DNA of 64,000 nt from Serratia sp. AKBS12 (GCF_024793895.1 NZ_JANUSB010000016.1:298813-362812); one strand, 5' to 3'. Numbered from the stretch's first letter, positions 17,554-29,380 are shown. The notes: generated from the sequence alone by a model not told the origin. A program made the numbers and translations.

Positions 17554-18339
17554 TTAACCTGCAATACGCTTGTTGGCCTGCTTGGCCGCATCGCTGGTTG
17601 GGTATTGCTTGATCACCTGCTGGAACACGGCTTTGGCTTTATCCGCCTGGCCTTTTTCCTGCATGATGATGCCGACCTTGTACATCGCGTCCGGCGCTTT
17701 TGGCGATTTCGGGTAATTTTTTACCACCACCGCAAAATAGTATGCCGCATCGTCTTTCTTACCTTTGTTGTAGAACAGCTGACCGAGCCAATAATTGGCA
17801 TTAGGCTGGTAAGTAGACTTTGGATACTGTTTTATGAAACCCTGAAACGCTGAAATAGCCTGATCGTACTGCTTTTTTTCCAGCGCCAGAGAGACAGCGG
17901 CGTTGTAGTCGCTGTTCTCGTCGCCCGTGCTGGCCGGAGCCGCCGAAGCTGCCGCCGGGGCACTGCTGCTACCGGCGGAAGAAGCCGCCGCGGCAGCGCC
18001 TGCCGTAGCCGCAGAATTCTGAGCGCCGCCCTGCCCGAGGCTGTCTATCTGTTCATAGATTTGCTTCTGGCGTTCAACAACCTGGTTCAACTGATATTGG
18101 CTTTCCTGGATTTGACCACGAAGTGAGTCGATATCACGCTGGTTATCGGAGGCTTGTTGCTGGAGTTGGTTTAACAGCTGACCCTGAGCATTGGTGATTC
18201 GCTCAAGTGAGGTGACACGGTCTTCGACCGAGCCGGAGCCGACATTACTGATTGGCGCTTGGGCAGTAGCGGCCCATGGGACCGCTACGCCAACCAGTAA
18301 CGACAGACTCAACAGGTGACGTCTGAAGTTACTGTTCAT
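17554..18339 (-). CDS. cpoB: CpoB (YbgF), Tol-Pal coordinator of PBP1B
   Basis: 261 aa periplasmic protein. A signal peptide ends at ATAQA; residues about 35-105 form a Gln-rich trimerising coiled coil (SVEDRVTSLERITNAQGQ...); a low-complexity Ala/Ser linker follows; then three TPR-like repeats from about 140 (YNAAVSLALEKKQYDQAI..., YWLGQLFYNKGKKDDAA..., MYKVGIIMQEKGQADKA). In E. coli CpoB binds TolA and ties outer-membrane constriction to peptidoglycan synthesis at the septum. It is the last gene of the tol-pal run, 9 bases after pal. Confidence 0.96.
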   Translation of the reverse strand: MNSNFRRHLLSLSLLVGVAVPWAATAQAPISNVGSGSVEDRVTSLERITNAQGQLLNQLQQQASDNQRDIDSLRGQIQESQYQLNQVVERQKQIYEQIDSLGQGGAQNSAATAGAAAAASSAGSSSAPAAASAAPASTGDENSDYNAAVSLALEKKQYDQAISAFQGFIKQYPKSTYQPNANYWLGQLFYNKGKKDDAAYYFAVVVKNYPKSPKAPDAMYKVGIIMQEKGQADKAKAVFQQVIKQYPTSDAAKQANKRIAG

Positions 18340-18348
18340 GCGATTCTC

Positions 18349-18861
18349 TTAGTAAACCAGAACGGCACGACGGTTTTTAGAGTAAGCCGCTTCGTCGTGG
18401 CCCAGTACTGCAGGTTTTTCTTTACCGTAAGAAACGATAGAGATCTGATCGGCAGAAACGCCTTTACCTTGCAGATACATTTTAACCGCGTTAGCACGAC
18501 GTTCGCCCAGGGCGATGTTGTATTCTGGCGTACCGCGCTCATCCGCGTGACCTTCAACGGTCACTTTGTAAGATGGGTTGTTACGCAGGAAAGTCGCGTG
18601 CGCATCCAGCATCTGAGCGAACTCAGAAGAGATGTCATATTTGTCCAGGCCGAAGTAAACGATGTTGTTCTTTTGCAGTTCTTGCATCTGCAAACGAGCT
18701 TGTTCTTCGGAAGACAGGTTGGTGCTGCCACTTTCCATACCAGTGCCGCCTGCGCCTACACCGGATTGGTCGTTGTCCGCGCTTTTGTTAGAACTACAAG
18801 CTGCTACAGCCAGAACTGGCAGTGCCAGCAGAAGCCCTTTCAGCACTTTGTTCAGTTGCAT
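18349..18861 (-). CDS. pal: Pal, peptidoglycan-associated outer-membrane lipoprotein
   Basis: 170 aa from the ATG at 18861, which gives the proper lipoprotein signal (lipobox LAVAAC, acylated C22); an in-frame start 27 bases upstream is unlikely. After a Gly/Ser-rich linker, an OmpA-like domain from about 60 binds peptidoglycan, with [23 protein letters not shown] and [12 protein letters not shown] including the Asp and Arg residues that hold meso-DAP. It bridges outer membrane and wall and is the partner of TolB and TolA. Confidence 0.97.
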   Translation of the reverse strand: MQLNKVLKGLLLALPVLAVAACSSNKSADNDQSGVGAGGTGMESGSTNLSSEEQARLQMQELQKNNIVYFGLDKYDISSEFAQMLDAHATFLRNNPSYKVTVEGHADERGTPEYNIALGERRANAVKMYLQGKGVSADQISIVSYGKEKPAVLGHDEAAYSKNRRAVLVY

Positions 18862-18905
18862 TTCTTTGATCCTTTTATAGTTTGCCATACATATTTACAC
18901 ATGCA

Positions 18906-20198
18906 TCACAGATACGGCGACCAGGCAGGGAATTTGACCTGTCCATCAGTTGCCGGAAGACGCGCTTTGAAACGCCCATCGGTCGATACCAGTTGCAGCA
19001 CGGAGCCCATACCTTGCGTGGAGCTATAGATCACCATGGTGCCATTTGGCGCGATACTCGGCGTTTCGTCGAGGAACGTGTCCGTTAATACTTGAACGGC
19101 TCCCGATCCAAGATCTTGTTTGGCGATATGTTGAACACCGTTGTTGGTGGTCACCATCACCAGGAATTTACCGTCGGCGCTGACTTCAGAGTCCTGATTC
19201 TGGCCACCTTCCCAGGTCAGACGCTGTGCGGCACCGCCGCTTGCACTAATTTTGTAAATCTGTGGCCGGCCACCCTGATCGGAGGTAAATGCCAGAGACT
19301 GGCCGTCCGGGAACCAGGTCGGTTCGGTATTGTTGCTGCGCCCGTCAGTCAGTTGGGTTATCTGGCCAGAGCCCAGGTTCATCACATACAGGTTCAGGCT
19401 ACCGCTCTTGGACAAGGCAAACGCCAGTCGGCTACCGTCCGGCGAGAACGCTGGCGCACCGTTGTGGCGTGGGAACGACGCGATCTGACGGATGGCACCG
19501 TTAGACAGCGTCTGCACCACCAGCGCGGAACGACCGCTTTCAAAGGTCACGTATGCCAGTTTGCTGCCGTCCGGCGACCAGGTCGGCGACATCAGCGGCT
19601 GCGGCGAACGATGCACCACAAACTGGTTGTAGCCGTCGTAATCGGCGACGCGCAGTTCATACGGGAACTTGCCGCCGTTGGTCTGCACCACGTAGGCGAT
19701 ACGGGTGCGGAACGCGCCCTTGATGCCGGTCAGCTTCTCGAACACCTCGTCACTGGCGGTATGCGCCGAATAACGCAGCCATTGCTTGGTCACCTTGTAC
19801 TGGTTTTGCGCCAGCACGGTGCCCGGCGAGCCGGAGGTGTCTACCAGTTGGTAGGAAACCAGATAGCCGCCGTCAGCGCCTGGCTGAACCTGGCCAACCA
19901 CCACGGCATCAATGCCCAGCGCGGTCCAGGCCGCCGGCGTCACTTCAGACGCGGTGGTCGGTTGCTGTGGCATACGTGCAGCATCGATCGGATTGAACTT
20001 GCCGCTGTTGCGCAAATCCGCTGCGACGATCTTGCCCACGTCTTCCGGAGGCGTGCCTGGACCCGCCCATTTGAACGGCACCACACCAATCGGCCGCGCA
20101 GAGTCGACCCCCTGGGTGATTTCAATGCGAACTTCCGCGTGCAACACGGAGGCCCACAGTATTAAAAAACCTAGCGCTACTCGAAATGCCTGCTTCAT
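18906..20198 (-). CDS. tolB: TolB, periplasmic beta-propeller of the Tol-Pal system
   Basis: 430 aa, exactly the E. coli length. Signal peptide ends near LHA; the mature N-terminus [16 protein letters not shown] is the TolA-binding box. An alpha/beta domain reaches about residue 165, then a six-bladed WD40-like propeller with repeated PxWSPDGxxLA elements ([39 protein letters not shown]) binds Pal. A 256-bp gap separates it from tolA, so it may have its own promoter. Confidence 0.98.
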   Translation of the reverse strand: MKQAFRVALGFLILWASVLHAEVRIEITQGVDSARPIGVVPFKWAGPGTPPEDVGKIVAADLRNSGKFNPIDAARMPQQPTTASEVTPAAWTALGIDAVVVGQVQPGADGGYLVSYQLVDTSGSPGTVLAQNQYKVTKQWLRYSAHTASDEVFEKLTGIKGAFRTRIAYVVQTNGGKFPYELRVADYDGYNQFVVHRSPQPLMSPTWSPDGSKLAYVTFESGRSALVVQTLSNGAIRQIASFPRHNGAPAFSPDGSRLAFALSKSGSLNLYVMNLGSGQITQLTDGRSNNTEPTWFPDGQSLAFTSDQGGRPQIYKISASGGAAQRLTWEGGQNQDSEVSADGKFLVMVTTNNGVQHIAKQDLGSGAVQVLTDTFLDETPSIAPNGTMVIYSSTQGMGSVLQLVSTDGRFKARLPATDGQVKFPAWSPYL

Positions 20199-20454
20199 CT
20201 CATCTCCCTTATCCAGGCGGGATGCCTGCGATAAATTAGCAGAATTTTAACAAACCAACGCCAACAAAACTACGTTTACCCAACGCATTTCAGGCGGTAG
20301 TCGAGACGTCAAAAACACGTCCCCCGGCGCTGGTGCTAACAAGCCACCGGCGGGAATACGCGCGCTCGACGACGCGACGGCTCGAAATCCAAGGGGCATA
20401 ATCCCTGTTGGTTACCTTAGTACATCCCTGCCGTTTTACTCGGCTAAACAACCA

Positions 20455-21642
20455 TTATTGCGGCTTGAAGGTAAGAGGAGCATTCTTAAATACCTCATAG
20501 ACCGCCTGACTTGGCGGTTTAGGGATACGCGCCTGTTTCGCTGCGGCAATGGCCGCCTGGCACAGCGCCGGATCGCCCCCTTCAGCCTTCACGCTAATCA
20601 GCAGACCGTCCGGTGCCAGTTTGATTCGCAAATCGCACTGGCGACCTTTGTACAGGTCAGCATCGTAGAACTTGCTCTGGATAGCGGCGGTAATCTGCCC
20701 CAGATAGCCACTGATTTCAGCACCGCTGGCACCGGCGGTCTTGGCATTGCCCTGCCCGGCCGGCTTACCGTCGCCCTGTTGCTTGCCACCGCCTTTCGGC
20801 GCGTTTTTACCGTCGGCCAGACCACCGAACAAATCTTCGACCTCGGAAGACTGCTTGGCAGCTTCTGCTGCGGCCTTTTTCTTCGCTTCCGCTGCCGCTT
20901 TCTTGGCTGCGGCGGCTTTTTCTGCCGCGGCCTTTTTAGCGGCTTCGGCCTTGGCTTGCTTCTCGGCTTGTGCCGCGGCTTTCTTCTCGGCCTCGGCGGT
21001 CGCTTTGGCTTCTGCCGCTTTCTTCGCTTCTTCTGCCTGTTTTTTGGCGGCAGCAGCAGCGGCGGCTTCTTTCTTGGCCTCGGCTTGCGCTTTCTTCTGA
21101 GCATCGGCCTGAGCCTTGGCTATCCTGTCCGCTTCGGCTTTTGCCTTGGCGGCAGCCTGCTCAGACGCCTTCTGTTGTTCTCTGGCTTTCGCCGCAGCGG
21201 CTTCTGCCGCCTTCTGCTGTTCCACAGCCTGCTTTTGTTGCTCTGCGGCCTGTTTTTGCTGCGCAGCCTGCGCCGCTTTCTCGGCTTCGGCTTTCTCTTG
21301 TGCCGCCAGACGCTCCTGCTCCAGCGCTTTCAGACGCTGTTGCTCCTCGGCCTGCTGCTGTCGTAGCTCTTCCGCCTGCTGCTCCGCTTTTTTCTGGCGC
21401 TGCTTTTCTGCACGCTGCGCGTCGTTGCTCTGCTGTTGCTGGCGGTTGTATTGCTCCACTACCGCACCAGGATCGACCATCACCGCGCCGACCACCGAGC
21501 CGTCGCCGCCACCGCCTGCGCTCATTTCAGCGTTTTCGTGCAGCGATCCCCAAATCAACAGGGCAATCAATACAATGTGCAGAACCACCGAAACAATAAC
21601 GGCGCGGTTCAGCTTATCGTTTTGCTCAGTTGCCTTTACCAA
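20455..21642 (-). CDS. tolA: TolA, trans-periplasmic energy transducer
   Basis: 395 aa. Residues 1-13 are cytoplasmic; a single membrane helix (about 14-33) keeps S18 and H22, which contact TolQR. Domain II (about 60-280) is a long Ala/Lys/Glu/Gln helix built of repeats such as AAAKKAAAEAKKKAAAE. Domain III (about 300-395) has the two cysteines in GRQCDLRIKL and DPALCQAAI and binds TolB, CpoB and colicins. It is 26 residues shorter than E. coli TolA, mainly in the repeat helix. Confidence 0.97.
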   Translation of the reverse strand: MVKATEQNDKLNRAVIVSVVLHIVLIALLIWGSLHENAEMSAGGGGDGSVVGAVMVDPGAVVEQYNRQQQQSNDAQRAEKQRQKKAEQQAEELRQQQAEEQQRLKALEQERLAAQEKAEAEKAAQAAQQKQAAEQQKQAVEQQKAAEAAAAKAREQQKASEQAAAKAKAEADRIAKAQADAQKKAQAEAKKEAAAAAAAKKQAEEAKKAAEAKATAEAEKKAAAQAEKQAKAEAAKKAAAEKAAAAKKAAAEAKKKAAAEAAKQSSEVEDLFGGLADGKNAPKGGGKQQGDGKPAGQGNAKTAGASGAEISGYLGQITAAIQSKFYDADLYKGRQCDLRIKLAPDGLLISVKAEGGDPALCQAAIAAAKQARIPKPPSQAVYEVFKNAPLTFKPQ

Positions 21643-21720
21643 AATAGATTCCCAAAAACTGGTGCTTAAACGGGGCCCCCGAACCGCAGTACGGGAGCCG
21701 GGTTGCCATTCACCTTACGG

Positions 21721-22149
21721 TCAGATTGGCTGGGTCATCAACCCCACGGAAGCCACGCCCGCCTGATGCAAGATATTCAATGCCTTGATAATCTCATCGT
21801 ACGGTACTTCCTTCGCCCCACCGATCAAAAAGACCGTCTTCGGATTGGCTTCCAGACGCGATTTTGCTTCCGCTGCCACCTGCTCCGGCGGCAACAGTTC
21901 CATGCGATTGTGATCAACCACCATGGTGTATTGCCCGACGCCGGAGACTTCAAGGATCACCGGCGGATTATCGTCACTGGCTACCGTTTTGGAATCGGTG
22001 GCGTCTGGCAGATCAACTTCCACGCTCTGGGTAATGATCGGTGCGGTTGCCATAAAGATCAGCAGTAGCACCAGCAGTACGTCCAGCAATGGCACAATGT
22101 TGATTTCCGACTTCAGCTCACGCCGTTTACGGCCACGTACTCTCGCCAT
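21721..22149 (-). CDS. tolR: TolR, proton channel partner
   Basis: 142 aa ExbD/TolR protein with one N-terminal membrane helix. D23 in PLLDVLLVLLLIF is the proton-conducting residue. The periplasmic domain ends with the amphipathic segment IIKALNILHQAGV, which is the part that reaches the wall in the family. It starts 12 bases after tolQ. Confidence 0.97.
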   Translation of the reverse strand: MARVRGRKRRELKSEINIVPLLDVLLVLLLIFMATAPIITQSVEVDLPDATDSKTVASDDNPPVILEVSGVGQYTMVVDHNRMELLPPEQVAAEAKSRLEANPKTVFLIGGAKEVPYDEIIKALNILHQAGVASVGLMTQPI

Positions 22150-22161
22150 ACAACCTCCTAC

Positions 22162-23246
<1,085 letters not shown>

Positions 23247-23335
23247 TAGACTTCCCAGCAATGCAATTTAACGCTGCTACTATACGCAAGAGCGATCGGG
23301 TTGGGAATGGGTTACAAGAGGGGAACGAAAATAAT

Positions 23336-23356
23336 TATGGGCCGCGAGGGCCCATA
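23336..23356 (-). terminator. Probable terminator of cydABX-ybgE
   Basis: Stem TATGGGCC with GGCCCATA around GCGAG, about 20 bases after the ybgE stop, followed on the minus strand by ATTATTTT. Confidence 0.6.
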
Positions 23357-23376
23357 TCATGGGGATATGACGCATA

Positions 23377-23670
23377 TTATAAAGAAACGTAAAGTAATCC
23401 CGCGGCAAGGATCACAATTGCGGGCAATGGCGCAAAAAAAGCGCGCCACAGCAGGCGCTGAGGCCGGAAACCGACGCCATGCACCATCCCGGCACACACC
23501 GCCCACACCAGCAAGATGCCCTGCCAGATTTCCAGACTGCTGGTACGCGCCGCAAAACGCGTCGGATCCCAAAACACGCTGCCGGCCATAAACAGCGCCA
23601 ATGCCAGTGAAAGGGCCCGAATCGGGCCCTTGTCGACAACGGCATACAGCCTGTCAGTCAGCGAGCTCAT
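23377..23670 (-). CDS. ybgE: YbgE, cyd operon membrane protein
   Basis: 97 aa, same length as E. coli YbgE, with three hydrophobic helices. Recognisable stretches are LYAVVDKGPIRALSLALAL, FWDPTRFAARTS and WAVCAGMVHGVGFRPQ. Its function is unknown; it accompanies cytochrome bd genes in enterobacteria. The ATG overlaps the cydX stop (TGATG), so it is coupled to cydX; a GTG one codon earlier is an alternative start. Confidence 0.92.
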   Translation of the reverse strand: MSSLTDRLYAVVDKGPIRALSLALALFMAGSVFWDPTRFAARTSSLEIWQGILLVWAVCAGMVHGVGFRPQRLLWRAFFAPLPAIVILAAGLLYVSL

Positions 23671-23783
23671 CACTTACCGTCTTGCTGCGCTTTAGCATCT
23701 TCGCTGTGCTCAAGCGCCAGCGCCGTGATAATACCGAAGGCGCAGGCAAGAAGCGTTCCGAGGATCCAGGCAAAATACCACAT
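23670..23783 (-). CDS. cydX: CydX, small subunit of cytochrome bd oxidase
   Basis: 37 aa, one hydrophobic helix: MWYFAWILGTLLACAFGI then a charged tail LEHSEDAKAQQDGK. This is the CydX (YbgT) pattern MWYFAWxLG. The peptide stabilises the haems of the CydAB complex. It lies 17 bases after cydB, behind an AGGAG-like site, and its stop overlaps ybgE. Confidence 0.95.
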   Translation of the reverse strand: MWYFAWILGTLLACAFGIITALALEHSEDAKAQQDGK

Positions 23784-23800
23784 GGTTTAGCTCCTTATTC

Positions 23801-24940
23801 TTAGTACAGCGAATGTTTGTTGTTTTCGATGTAGTTTTTATCCAGCCGACCAAACATTTTGTAGTATGCCCAGCAGGTATAGCCCAACACGATTGGTACG
23901 AAGATGATCGCCACCACGGTCATCACTTTCAGCGTCAGCAGGCTGGAGGTGGCGTCCCACATGGTCAGGCTCATGTTCGGGTTAGTACTGGACGGCATGA
24001 CAAACGGGAACATGGTCACGCCGGCGGTCAAAATGACGCAGGCGATGGTCAGTGACGATGTCAGGAACGCCAGCGCCCCCCTTTCCAGACGTGAGAACAG
24101 CATCGTGAACAGCGGTAACACCACACCCAGCGCCGGCAACGCCCACAGCGCCGGATAGTTGTTGAAGTTGATCAGCCAGGCACCGGCCTGATGCGCCACT
24201 TCCTTGCGCAGCGGGTTGGATTCCGCCGCGGTGTTCAGCGCCGACGTCACCACATAGCCGTCGATGCCTTTCACCAGCCAGATGCCCGCCAACAGGAAGC
24301 ACACCGCCATGATCAGCGTAGCGATCTGCGCCGCAGCGCGTGAACGCAGGTGAATTTCGCCGGTGGTACGCATTTGCAGGTAGGTGGCGCCTTGGGTAAT
24401 CAGCATGGTGAGGCTGACCACACCCGCCAACAGACCGAACGGGTTCAGCAGTTGGAAGAAGTTGCCGGTATAGAACAGGCGCAGATATTCGTCCATATGG
24501 AACGGCACGCCCTGCAGCAGGTTGCCGAACGCCACGCCAAACACCAGCGCAGGCACGAAGGAACCGACGAAGATGCCCCAGTCCCACATGTTGCGCCAAC
24601 GGCTGTTTTCCAGTTTGGAACGGTAGTCAAAACCGACCGGGCGGAAGAACAAGGCGGCCAGCACCAAAATCATCGCCACATAAAAGCCGGAGAATGCGGC
24701 GGCGTATACCATCGGCCAGGCGGCAAACAGCGCGCCACCGGCGGTGATCAGCCAGACCTGGTTGCCGTCCCAGTGCGGGGCGATGGCGTTGATCATTACC
24801 CGGCGTTCGGTATCGGTTTTCCCGATGATGCGCACCAGAATGCCAACGCCCATATCGAAACCATCGGTGACGGCAAAACCAATCAGCAGCACGCCAACCA
24901 GCACCCACCAGATAAAGCGTAGTACTTCATAATCAAACAT
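23801..24940 (-). CDS. cydB: Cytochrome bd-I ubiquinol oxidase subunit II
   Basis: 379 aa, identical in length to E. coli CydB, with about eight membrane helices. Signature stretches: FIWWVLVGVLLIGFAVTDGFD at the N-terminus (within it GFAVTDGFDMGVG), PHWDGNQVWLITAGGALFA and FFRPVGFDYR. It pairs with CydA in the high-affinity terminal oxidase that works at low oxygen without pumping protons. It follows cydA by 14 bases. Confidence 0.98.
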   Translation of the reverse strand: MFDYEVLRFIWWVLVGVLLIGFAVTDGFDMGVGILVRIIGKTDTERRVMINAIAPHWDGNQVWLITAGGALFAAWPMVYAAAFSGFYVAMILVLAALFFRPVGFDYRSKLENSRWRNMWDWGIFVGSFVPALVFGVAFGNLLQGVPFHMDEYLRLFYTGNFFQLLNPFGLLAGVVSLTMLITQGATYLQMRTTGEIHLRSRAAAQIATLIMAVCFLLAGIWLVKGIDGYVVTSALNTAAESNPLRKEVAHQAGAWLINFNNYPALWALPALGVVLPLFTMLFSRLERGALAFLTSSLTIACVILTAGVTMFPFVMPSSTNPNMSLTMWDATSSLLTLKVMTVVAIIFVPIVLGYTCWAYYKMFGRLDKNYIENNKHSLY

Positions 24941-24954
24941 ACATGGACTCCTGT

Positions 24955-26523
24955 TTAGCGCGCTTCCTGCACGGCGGCAGTCGGTTGTTCAAAGTGATAG
25001 CGGCCAGTTTTCAGGCTGCTTGGCCCCAAACGCGCAAACTTGAACATCAGGTACATTTCAGCCACCAGGAACAAGGTGTACAAGCCGCAAATCAGCCCCA
25101 TGGAGAACAGGATATCACCCACCGTCAGGGATGAGTTGGCGACCGCCGTTGGCAGCACCTCACCGATAGCCCACGGTTGGCGACCATACTCGGCAACGAA
25201 CCAGCCAGCTTCTACCGCAATCCATGGCAGCGGCAAGCCGTACAGTGCCGCACGCAGCAGCCATTTTTTCTGGCCTATGCGGCCACGCACCACGCTCAGG
25301 AACGACAGACCGATGATGATCAGCATCAGCACACCACAGGCCACCATGATGCGGAAGGCGAAGTACAGCGGCGCTACGCGTGGGATGGAGTCTTTGGTTG
25401 CCTGGGCAATCTGCGCTTCGGTGGCGTCGACTACGTTCGGCGTATAGCGTTTGAGCAGCATGCCATAACCCAGATCCTGCTTGGTTTTGTTAAACTCGGC
25501 GCGCACGGTCGGGTCCGTGTTGCCGGAGCGCAGCTCTTCAAGCAGTTGGTAGGCCTTCATGCCGTTGCGAATACGCACTTCGTGCTGCGCCATCAGGTCT
25601 TTCAGACCGGTCACCTGGGTATCGGTAGAACGTGTGGCGATCAGACCGAGCGCATACGGGATTTGAATGGCGTAGGCATTTTCCTGTTTGTCCTGATTCG
25701 GAATGCCGAACAGGGTAAACGCCGCCGGTGCCGGCTGGGTATCCCACTCGGCTTCAATTGCCGCCAATTTGGTTTTCTGCACGTCGCCCATTTCGTAACC
25801 GGATTCATCACCCAGAACGATAACCGACAACACGGCAGCCATACCGAAGCTGGCAGCAATGGCGAAGGAGCGTTTGGCAAAGGCAACATCGCGGCCTTTC
25901 AGCAGGTAATAGGCACTGATGCCCAGCACGAACATTGCGCCGGTGGTGTAGCCGGACGCCACGGTGTGAACGAACTTCACCTGCGCAACCGGGTTAAGCA
26001 CCAGTTCGGAGAAGCTGACCATCTCCATGCGCATGGTTTCGAAGTTGAAGTCTGAGGCGATGGGGTTCTGCATCCAGCCGTTGGCAACCAGGATCCACAG
26101 CGCGGACAGGTTGGAGCCAAGCGCCACGAACCAGGTGACCGCCATGTGCTGAACCTTGCTCAGGCGATCCCAGCCAAAGAAGAACAGGCCGACCAGCGTT
26201 GACTCAAGGAAGAACGCCATCAGACCTTCGATAGCCAACGGTGCCCCGAAGATGTCCCCGACGTAGTGAGAGAAATATGACCAGTTGGTCCCGAACTGGA
26301 ACTCCATGGTCAAACCGGTGGCCACACCCAGGGCAAAGTTAATTGCAAATAACTTGCCCCAGAATTTGGTCATGTCTTTATAGATTTGTTTGCCGGACAG
26401 CACATATACCGTTTCCATAATTGCCAGCAAAAACGCCATGCCAAGCGTTAATGGGACAAATAGGAAGTGGTACATCGCCGTTAAAGCAAACTGTAAGCGC
26501 GACAGTTCGACAATATCAAACAT
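24955..26523 (-). CDS. cydA: Cytochrome bd-I ubiquinol oxidase subunit I
   Basis: 522 aa, the E. coli length. Haem ligands are visible: H19 in [14 protein letters not shown], the b558 His in [15 protein letters not shown] and Met in [10 protein letters not shown]. The quinol-binding Q-loop is of the long type. It reduces oxygen to water with ubiquinol. The gene has a long upstream region (26524-27197) with ArcA- and FNR-like sites, consistent with microaerobic control. Confidence 0.98.
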   Translation of the reverse strand: MFDIVELSRLQFALTAMYHFLFVPLTLGMAFLLAIMETVYVLSGKQIYKDMTKFWGKLFAINFALGVATGLTMEFQFGTNWSYFSHYVGDIFGAPLAIEGLMAFFLESTLVGLFFFGWDRLSKVQHMAVTWFVALGSNLSALWILVANGWMQNPIASDFNFETMRMEMVSFSELVLNPVAQVKFVHTVASGYTTGAMFVLGISAYYLLKGRDVAFAKRSFAIAASFGMAAVLSVIVLGDESGYEMGDVQKTKLAAIEAEWDTQPAPAAFTLFGIPNQDKQENAYAIQIPYALGLIATRSTDTQVTGLKDLMAQHEVRIRNGMKAYQLLEELRSGNTDPTVRAEFNKTKQDLGYGMLLKRYTPNVVDATEAQIAQATKDSIPRVAPLYFAFRIMVACGVLMLIIIGLSFLSVVRGRIGQKKWLLRAALYGLPLPWIAVEAGWFVAEYGRQPWAIGEVLPTAVANSSLTVGDILFSMGLICGLYTLFLVAEMYLMFKFARLGPSSLKTGRYHFEQPTAAVQEAR

Positions 26524-26862
26524 CTTGACTCCTTGCTCCTCGCAGGAAGACTCCGAATTGCAATTATTGGTATTGCCCCATCCAGAAAGCTAACCAATAA
26601 CGCCCCGCAGTGAATGCCCTAAACACAACAATTTTGATCCAGCCTCTCGGCTTTCAGCTATGCACTCCAGCCTGAACCAGGCCAGGGATGAACGCATCAC
26701 CGAAAAACGACAGCGGGTAACAACTGCAACAAGATCAACAATTCATAATTACATTATGATGATACTCGCCCAAACCCACACAATAAATAGGTTTTTACGT
26801 GACGAGGGTTGGAAATTTGGCTACAGGTCAAAACATAGCCAAAAGTGGTACTCGGGTGCAAA

Positions 26863-26876
26863 TTGATCTGGGACAA
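26863..26876 (-). promoter_or_regulatory. FNR-like site of cydA
   Basis: TTGATCTGGGACAA fits TTGATNNNNATCAA at 8 of 10 positions. FNR represses cydAB under strict anaerobiosis in E. coli. Confidence 0.4.
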
Positions 26877-26942
26877 TTTAAGCCTAACTGGAGTTTATTT
26901 CCAGATTCATCACACGATTTCGTCTAATTTTCTTGAGGCCGT

Positions 26943-26964
26943 GTTAATTAACGGTTTAATTGTT
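26943..26964 (-). promoter_or_regulatory. ArcA-type direct repeat of cydA
   Basis: GTTAATTAACG followed at 11-bp period by GTTTAATTG fits the ArcA direct-repeat pattern (GTTAA at 11-bp spacing). ArcA-P activates cydAB in E. coli. Confidence 0.5.
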
Positions 26965-27197
26965 TTTTAATGATATTTTTGTGTTAATGGCTTGTGACTA
27001 AAAAGGCTGATATTAGAGTAAATAGCTGTTTTATAGCACCGAATATTAACCTTTTATTTTCTTACAAGACTTATCCTACCGTGAGTCAAAATGAAGGATG
27101 GGCTAATTAACTATAGCCTCAGTTTGCGGAGCCGATCGCAAATTTTATAATTTTATTTACTTACACCGCTACAAGGCACATTTCGATCAATAGGCAT

Positions 27198-27221
27198 AAA
27201 AAAGGCCGCCCATGGGCGGCC
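27198..27221 (-). terminator. Terminator of the suc operon
   Basis: Perfect palindrome GGCCGCCCATGGGCGGCC followed on the minus strand by six T, about 32 bases after the sucD stop. Confidence 0.92.
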
Positions 27222-27253
27222 AAACATGTCGAAATCGTATTATTGCATTGCGA

Positions 27254-28126
27254 TCAGCGATTCAATACCGCTTTCACTGCGTCACCGATGTCAGCCAGGC
27301 TGCGTACGGTTTTAACCCCTGCCGCTTCCAGCGCGGCAAATTTCTCATCCGCGGTACCTTTGCCGCCGGCAATGATGGCGCCAGCATGGCCCATACGTTT
27401 GCCCTTCGGCGCGGTAACGCCAGCAATATAACCAACCACCGGCTTGGTGACGTGTTCCTTGATATAGGCTGCCGCTTCTTCTTCCGCGCTGCCGCCGATT
27501 TCACCGATCATGACGATGGCTTCGGTCTGCGGATCTTCCTGGAACATTTTCAGGATATCGATGAAGTTAGAGCCAGGAATTGGATCGCCGCCGATGCCCA
27601 CGCAGGTGGACTGGCCCAGGCCGGCATCGGTGGTTTGCTTCACCGCCTCATAGGTCAGCGTCCCGGAACGAGAAACGATACCCACTTTACCCGGCAGGTG
27701 GATGTGGCCAGGCATGATGCCGATTTTGCATTCGCCCGGCGTGATCACGCCTGGGCAGTTCGGGCCGATCATGCGCACGCCAGCTTCATCCAGTTTCACC
27801 TTGACTGTCAGCATATCCAGCGTCGGGATGCCTTCGGTGATGGTGATGATCAGTTTAATACCGGCATCGATGGCTTCCAGGATGGAATCTTTGCAGAACG
27901 GCGCCGGAACGTAGATAACAGACGCGGTCGCGCCGGTAGTTTCTACCGCTTCACGCACGGTGTTGAACACCGGCAGGCCCAGATGCGTGGTACCGCCCTT
28001 GCCAGGCGTCACGCCACCAACCATTTTGGTACCGTAGGCGATAGCCTGCTCGGAGTGGAAAGTCCCCTGGCTACCGGTGAAGCCCTGGCAAATTACTTTG
28101 GTGTTCTTATCGATCAAAATGGACAT
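27254..28126 (-). CDS. sucD: Succinyl-CoA synthetase alpha subunit
   Basis: 290 aa. It binds CoA through its N-terminal Rossmann fold ([15 protein letters not shown]) and carries the phosphorylated histidine near residue 246 in GHAGAII; the TSASVIYVP-type [14 protein letters not shown] segment is also typical. Together with SucC it makes succinate and ATP from succinyl-CoA. It overlaps the sucC stop by one base and ends the sucABCD genes before a strong terminator. Confidence 0.98.
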   Translation of the reverse strand: MSILIDKNTKVICQGFTGSQGTFHSEQAIAYGTKMVGGVTPGKGGTTHLGLPVFNTVREAVETTGATASVIYVPAPFCKDSILEAIDAGIKLIITITEGIPTLDMLTVKVKLDEAGVRMIGPNCPGVITPGECKIGIMPGHIHLPGKVGIVSRSGTLTYEAVKQTTDAGLGQSTCVGIGGDPIPGSNFIDILKMFQEDPQTEAIVMIGEIGGSAEEEAAAYIKEHVTKPVVGYIAGVTAPKGKRMGHAGAIIAGGKGTADEKFAALEAAGVKTVRSLADIGDAVKAVLNR

Positions 28127-29292
28127 TATTTACCCTCCACTGCCGCAACAACTTGCTGAGCCGCATCAGTCAGGCTGGTCGCAGCAATGATATTCAAACC
28201 GCTGTCCGCCAGTTTCTTGGCGCCCAGTTCGGCGTTGTTACCTTCCAGACGCACCACCACCGGGACGTTAACGCCCACTTCAGCCACTGCGCCAATGATA
28301 CCGTCGGCGATCAGATCGCAACGCACGATACCACCGAAAATGTTAACCAGAACCGCTTTCACCTTGTCGTCAGACAGAATGATTTTGAATGCTTCGGTCA
28401 CACGCTCCTTGGTTGCGCCGCCGCCAACGTCCAGGAAGTTGGCCGGTTCGCCGCCGTGCAGTTTAACGATGTCCATGGTGCCCATCGCCAGACCTGCGCC
28501 GTTAACCATGCAGCCGATGTTGCCGTCCAGCGCGACATAGTTCAGTTCCCACTGTGCCGCACGTGATTCGCGCTCGTCTTCCTGAGAAGGATCGCGCATT
28601 TCACGCAGCTCGGACTGACGGAACAGGGCATTGCCGTCAGCACCCAGTTTGCCGTCCAGGCAGATCAGATCGCCCTGCTTGGTGATCACCAGCGGGTTGA
28701 TCTCAACCATCGCCAGATCGCGTTCGATGAACAGCGTGGCCAGCCCCATGAAGATCTTGGCGAACTGGCTGACCTGTTTGCCGGTCAGGCCCAGTTTGAA
28801 CGCCAATTCACGCCCCTGGTAAGGCTGCGGACCTGCCAGTGGATCGATGGTCATCTTGTGGATCAGTTCCGGGGTTTCTTCCGCCACTTTCTCGATTTCC
28901 ACGCCGCCTTCGGTAGACGCCATGAACACGATACGACGCGTACCGCGGTCAACCACTGCGCCCAGGTACAGCTCTTTATCGATGTCGGTCGCCGCTTCCA
29001 CCAGGATCTGGTGAACCGGCTGGCCCAGTGCGTCAGTCTGGTAGGTCACCAGACGTTTGCCCAGCCACGCTTCGGCGAAGGCGCGGATATCTTCCTTGCT
29101 GTTAACCACTTTAACGCCGCCGGCTTTGCCGCGGCCGCCAGCATGAACCTGACATTTCACTACCCACGGGCCGGAGCCGATTTTGGAGGCGGCTTCTTCT
29201 GCTTCACGCGGTGTAGTACAGGCATAACCGGTTGGTGCCGGCATACCATACCGAGCAAACAGCTGTTTTGCCTGATATTCGTGTAAATTCAT
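28126..29292 (-). CDS. sucC: Succinyl-CoA synthetase beta subunit
   Basis: 388 aa, the E. coli length. ATP-grasp domain from the N-terminus ([33 protein letters not shown]) and C-terminal CoA-ligase domain with [16 protein letters not shown], where the phosphohistidine of SucD is presented. A 121-bp gap with a stem separates it from sucB. Confidence 0.98.
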   Translation of the reverse strand: MNLHEYQAKQLFARYGMPAPTGYACTTPREAEEAASKIGSGPWVVKCQVHAGGRGKAGGVKVVNSKEDIRAFAEAWLGKRLVTYQTDALGQPVHQILVEAATDIDKELYLGAVVDRGTRRIVFMASTEGGVEIEKVAEETPELIHKMTIDPLAGPQPYQGRELAFKLGLTGKQVSQFAKIFMGLATLFIERDLAMVEINPLVITKQGDLICLDGKLGADGNALFRQSELREMRDPSQEDERESRAAQWELNYVALDGNIGCMVNGAGLAMGTMDIVKLHGGEPANFLDVGGGATKERVTEAFKIILSDDKVKAVLVNIFGGIVRCDLIADGIIGAVAEVGVNVPVVVRLEGNNAELGAKKLADSGLNIIAATSLTDAAQQVVAAVEGK

Positions 29293-29380
29293 GATGTTCT
29301 ATCCATTCAGGTCTGAAGTTTTAGCCGGGTCACCGTTGCGGAAAAACCGCGTGACGTATCGGCCACATAGCACAGAGTGC

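Larger units (their letters stand above)
26524..27197 (-). promoter_or_regulatory. cydA upstream region
   Basis: 674 bases with no credible gene, AT-rich toward the distal part. An ArcA-type direct repeat lies at 26943-26964 and an FNR-like dyad at 26863-26876, both 340-440 bases before cydA, which predicts a long mRNA leader as in E. coli cyd. Other GTTAAT elements are scattered near 26981 and 27103. Confidence 0.6.

Noticed and set aside
20458..21766. Open frames on the plus strand with long Leu/Phe/Cys runs
   Set aside because: They are the complement of the Ala/Lys repeats of tolA; the apparent hydrophobic repeats come from that.
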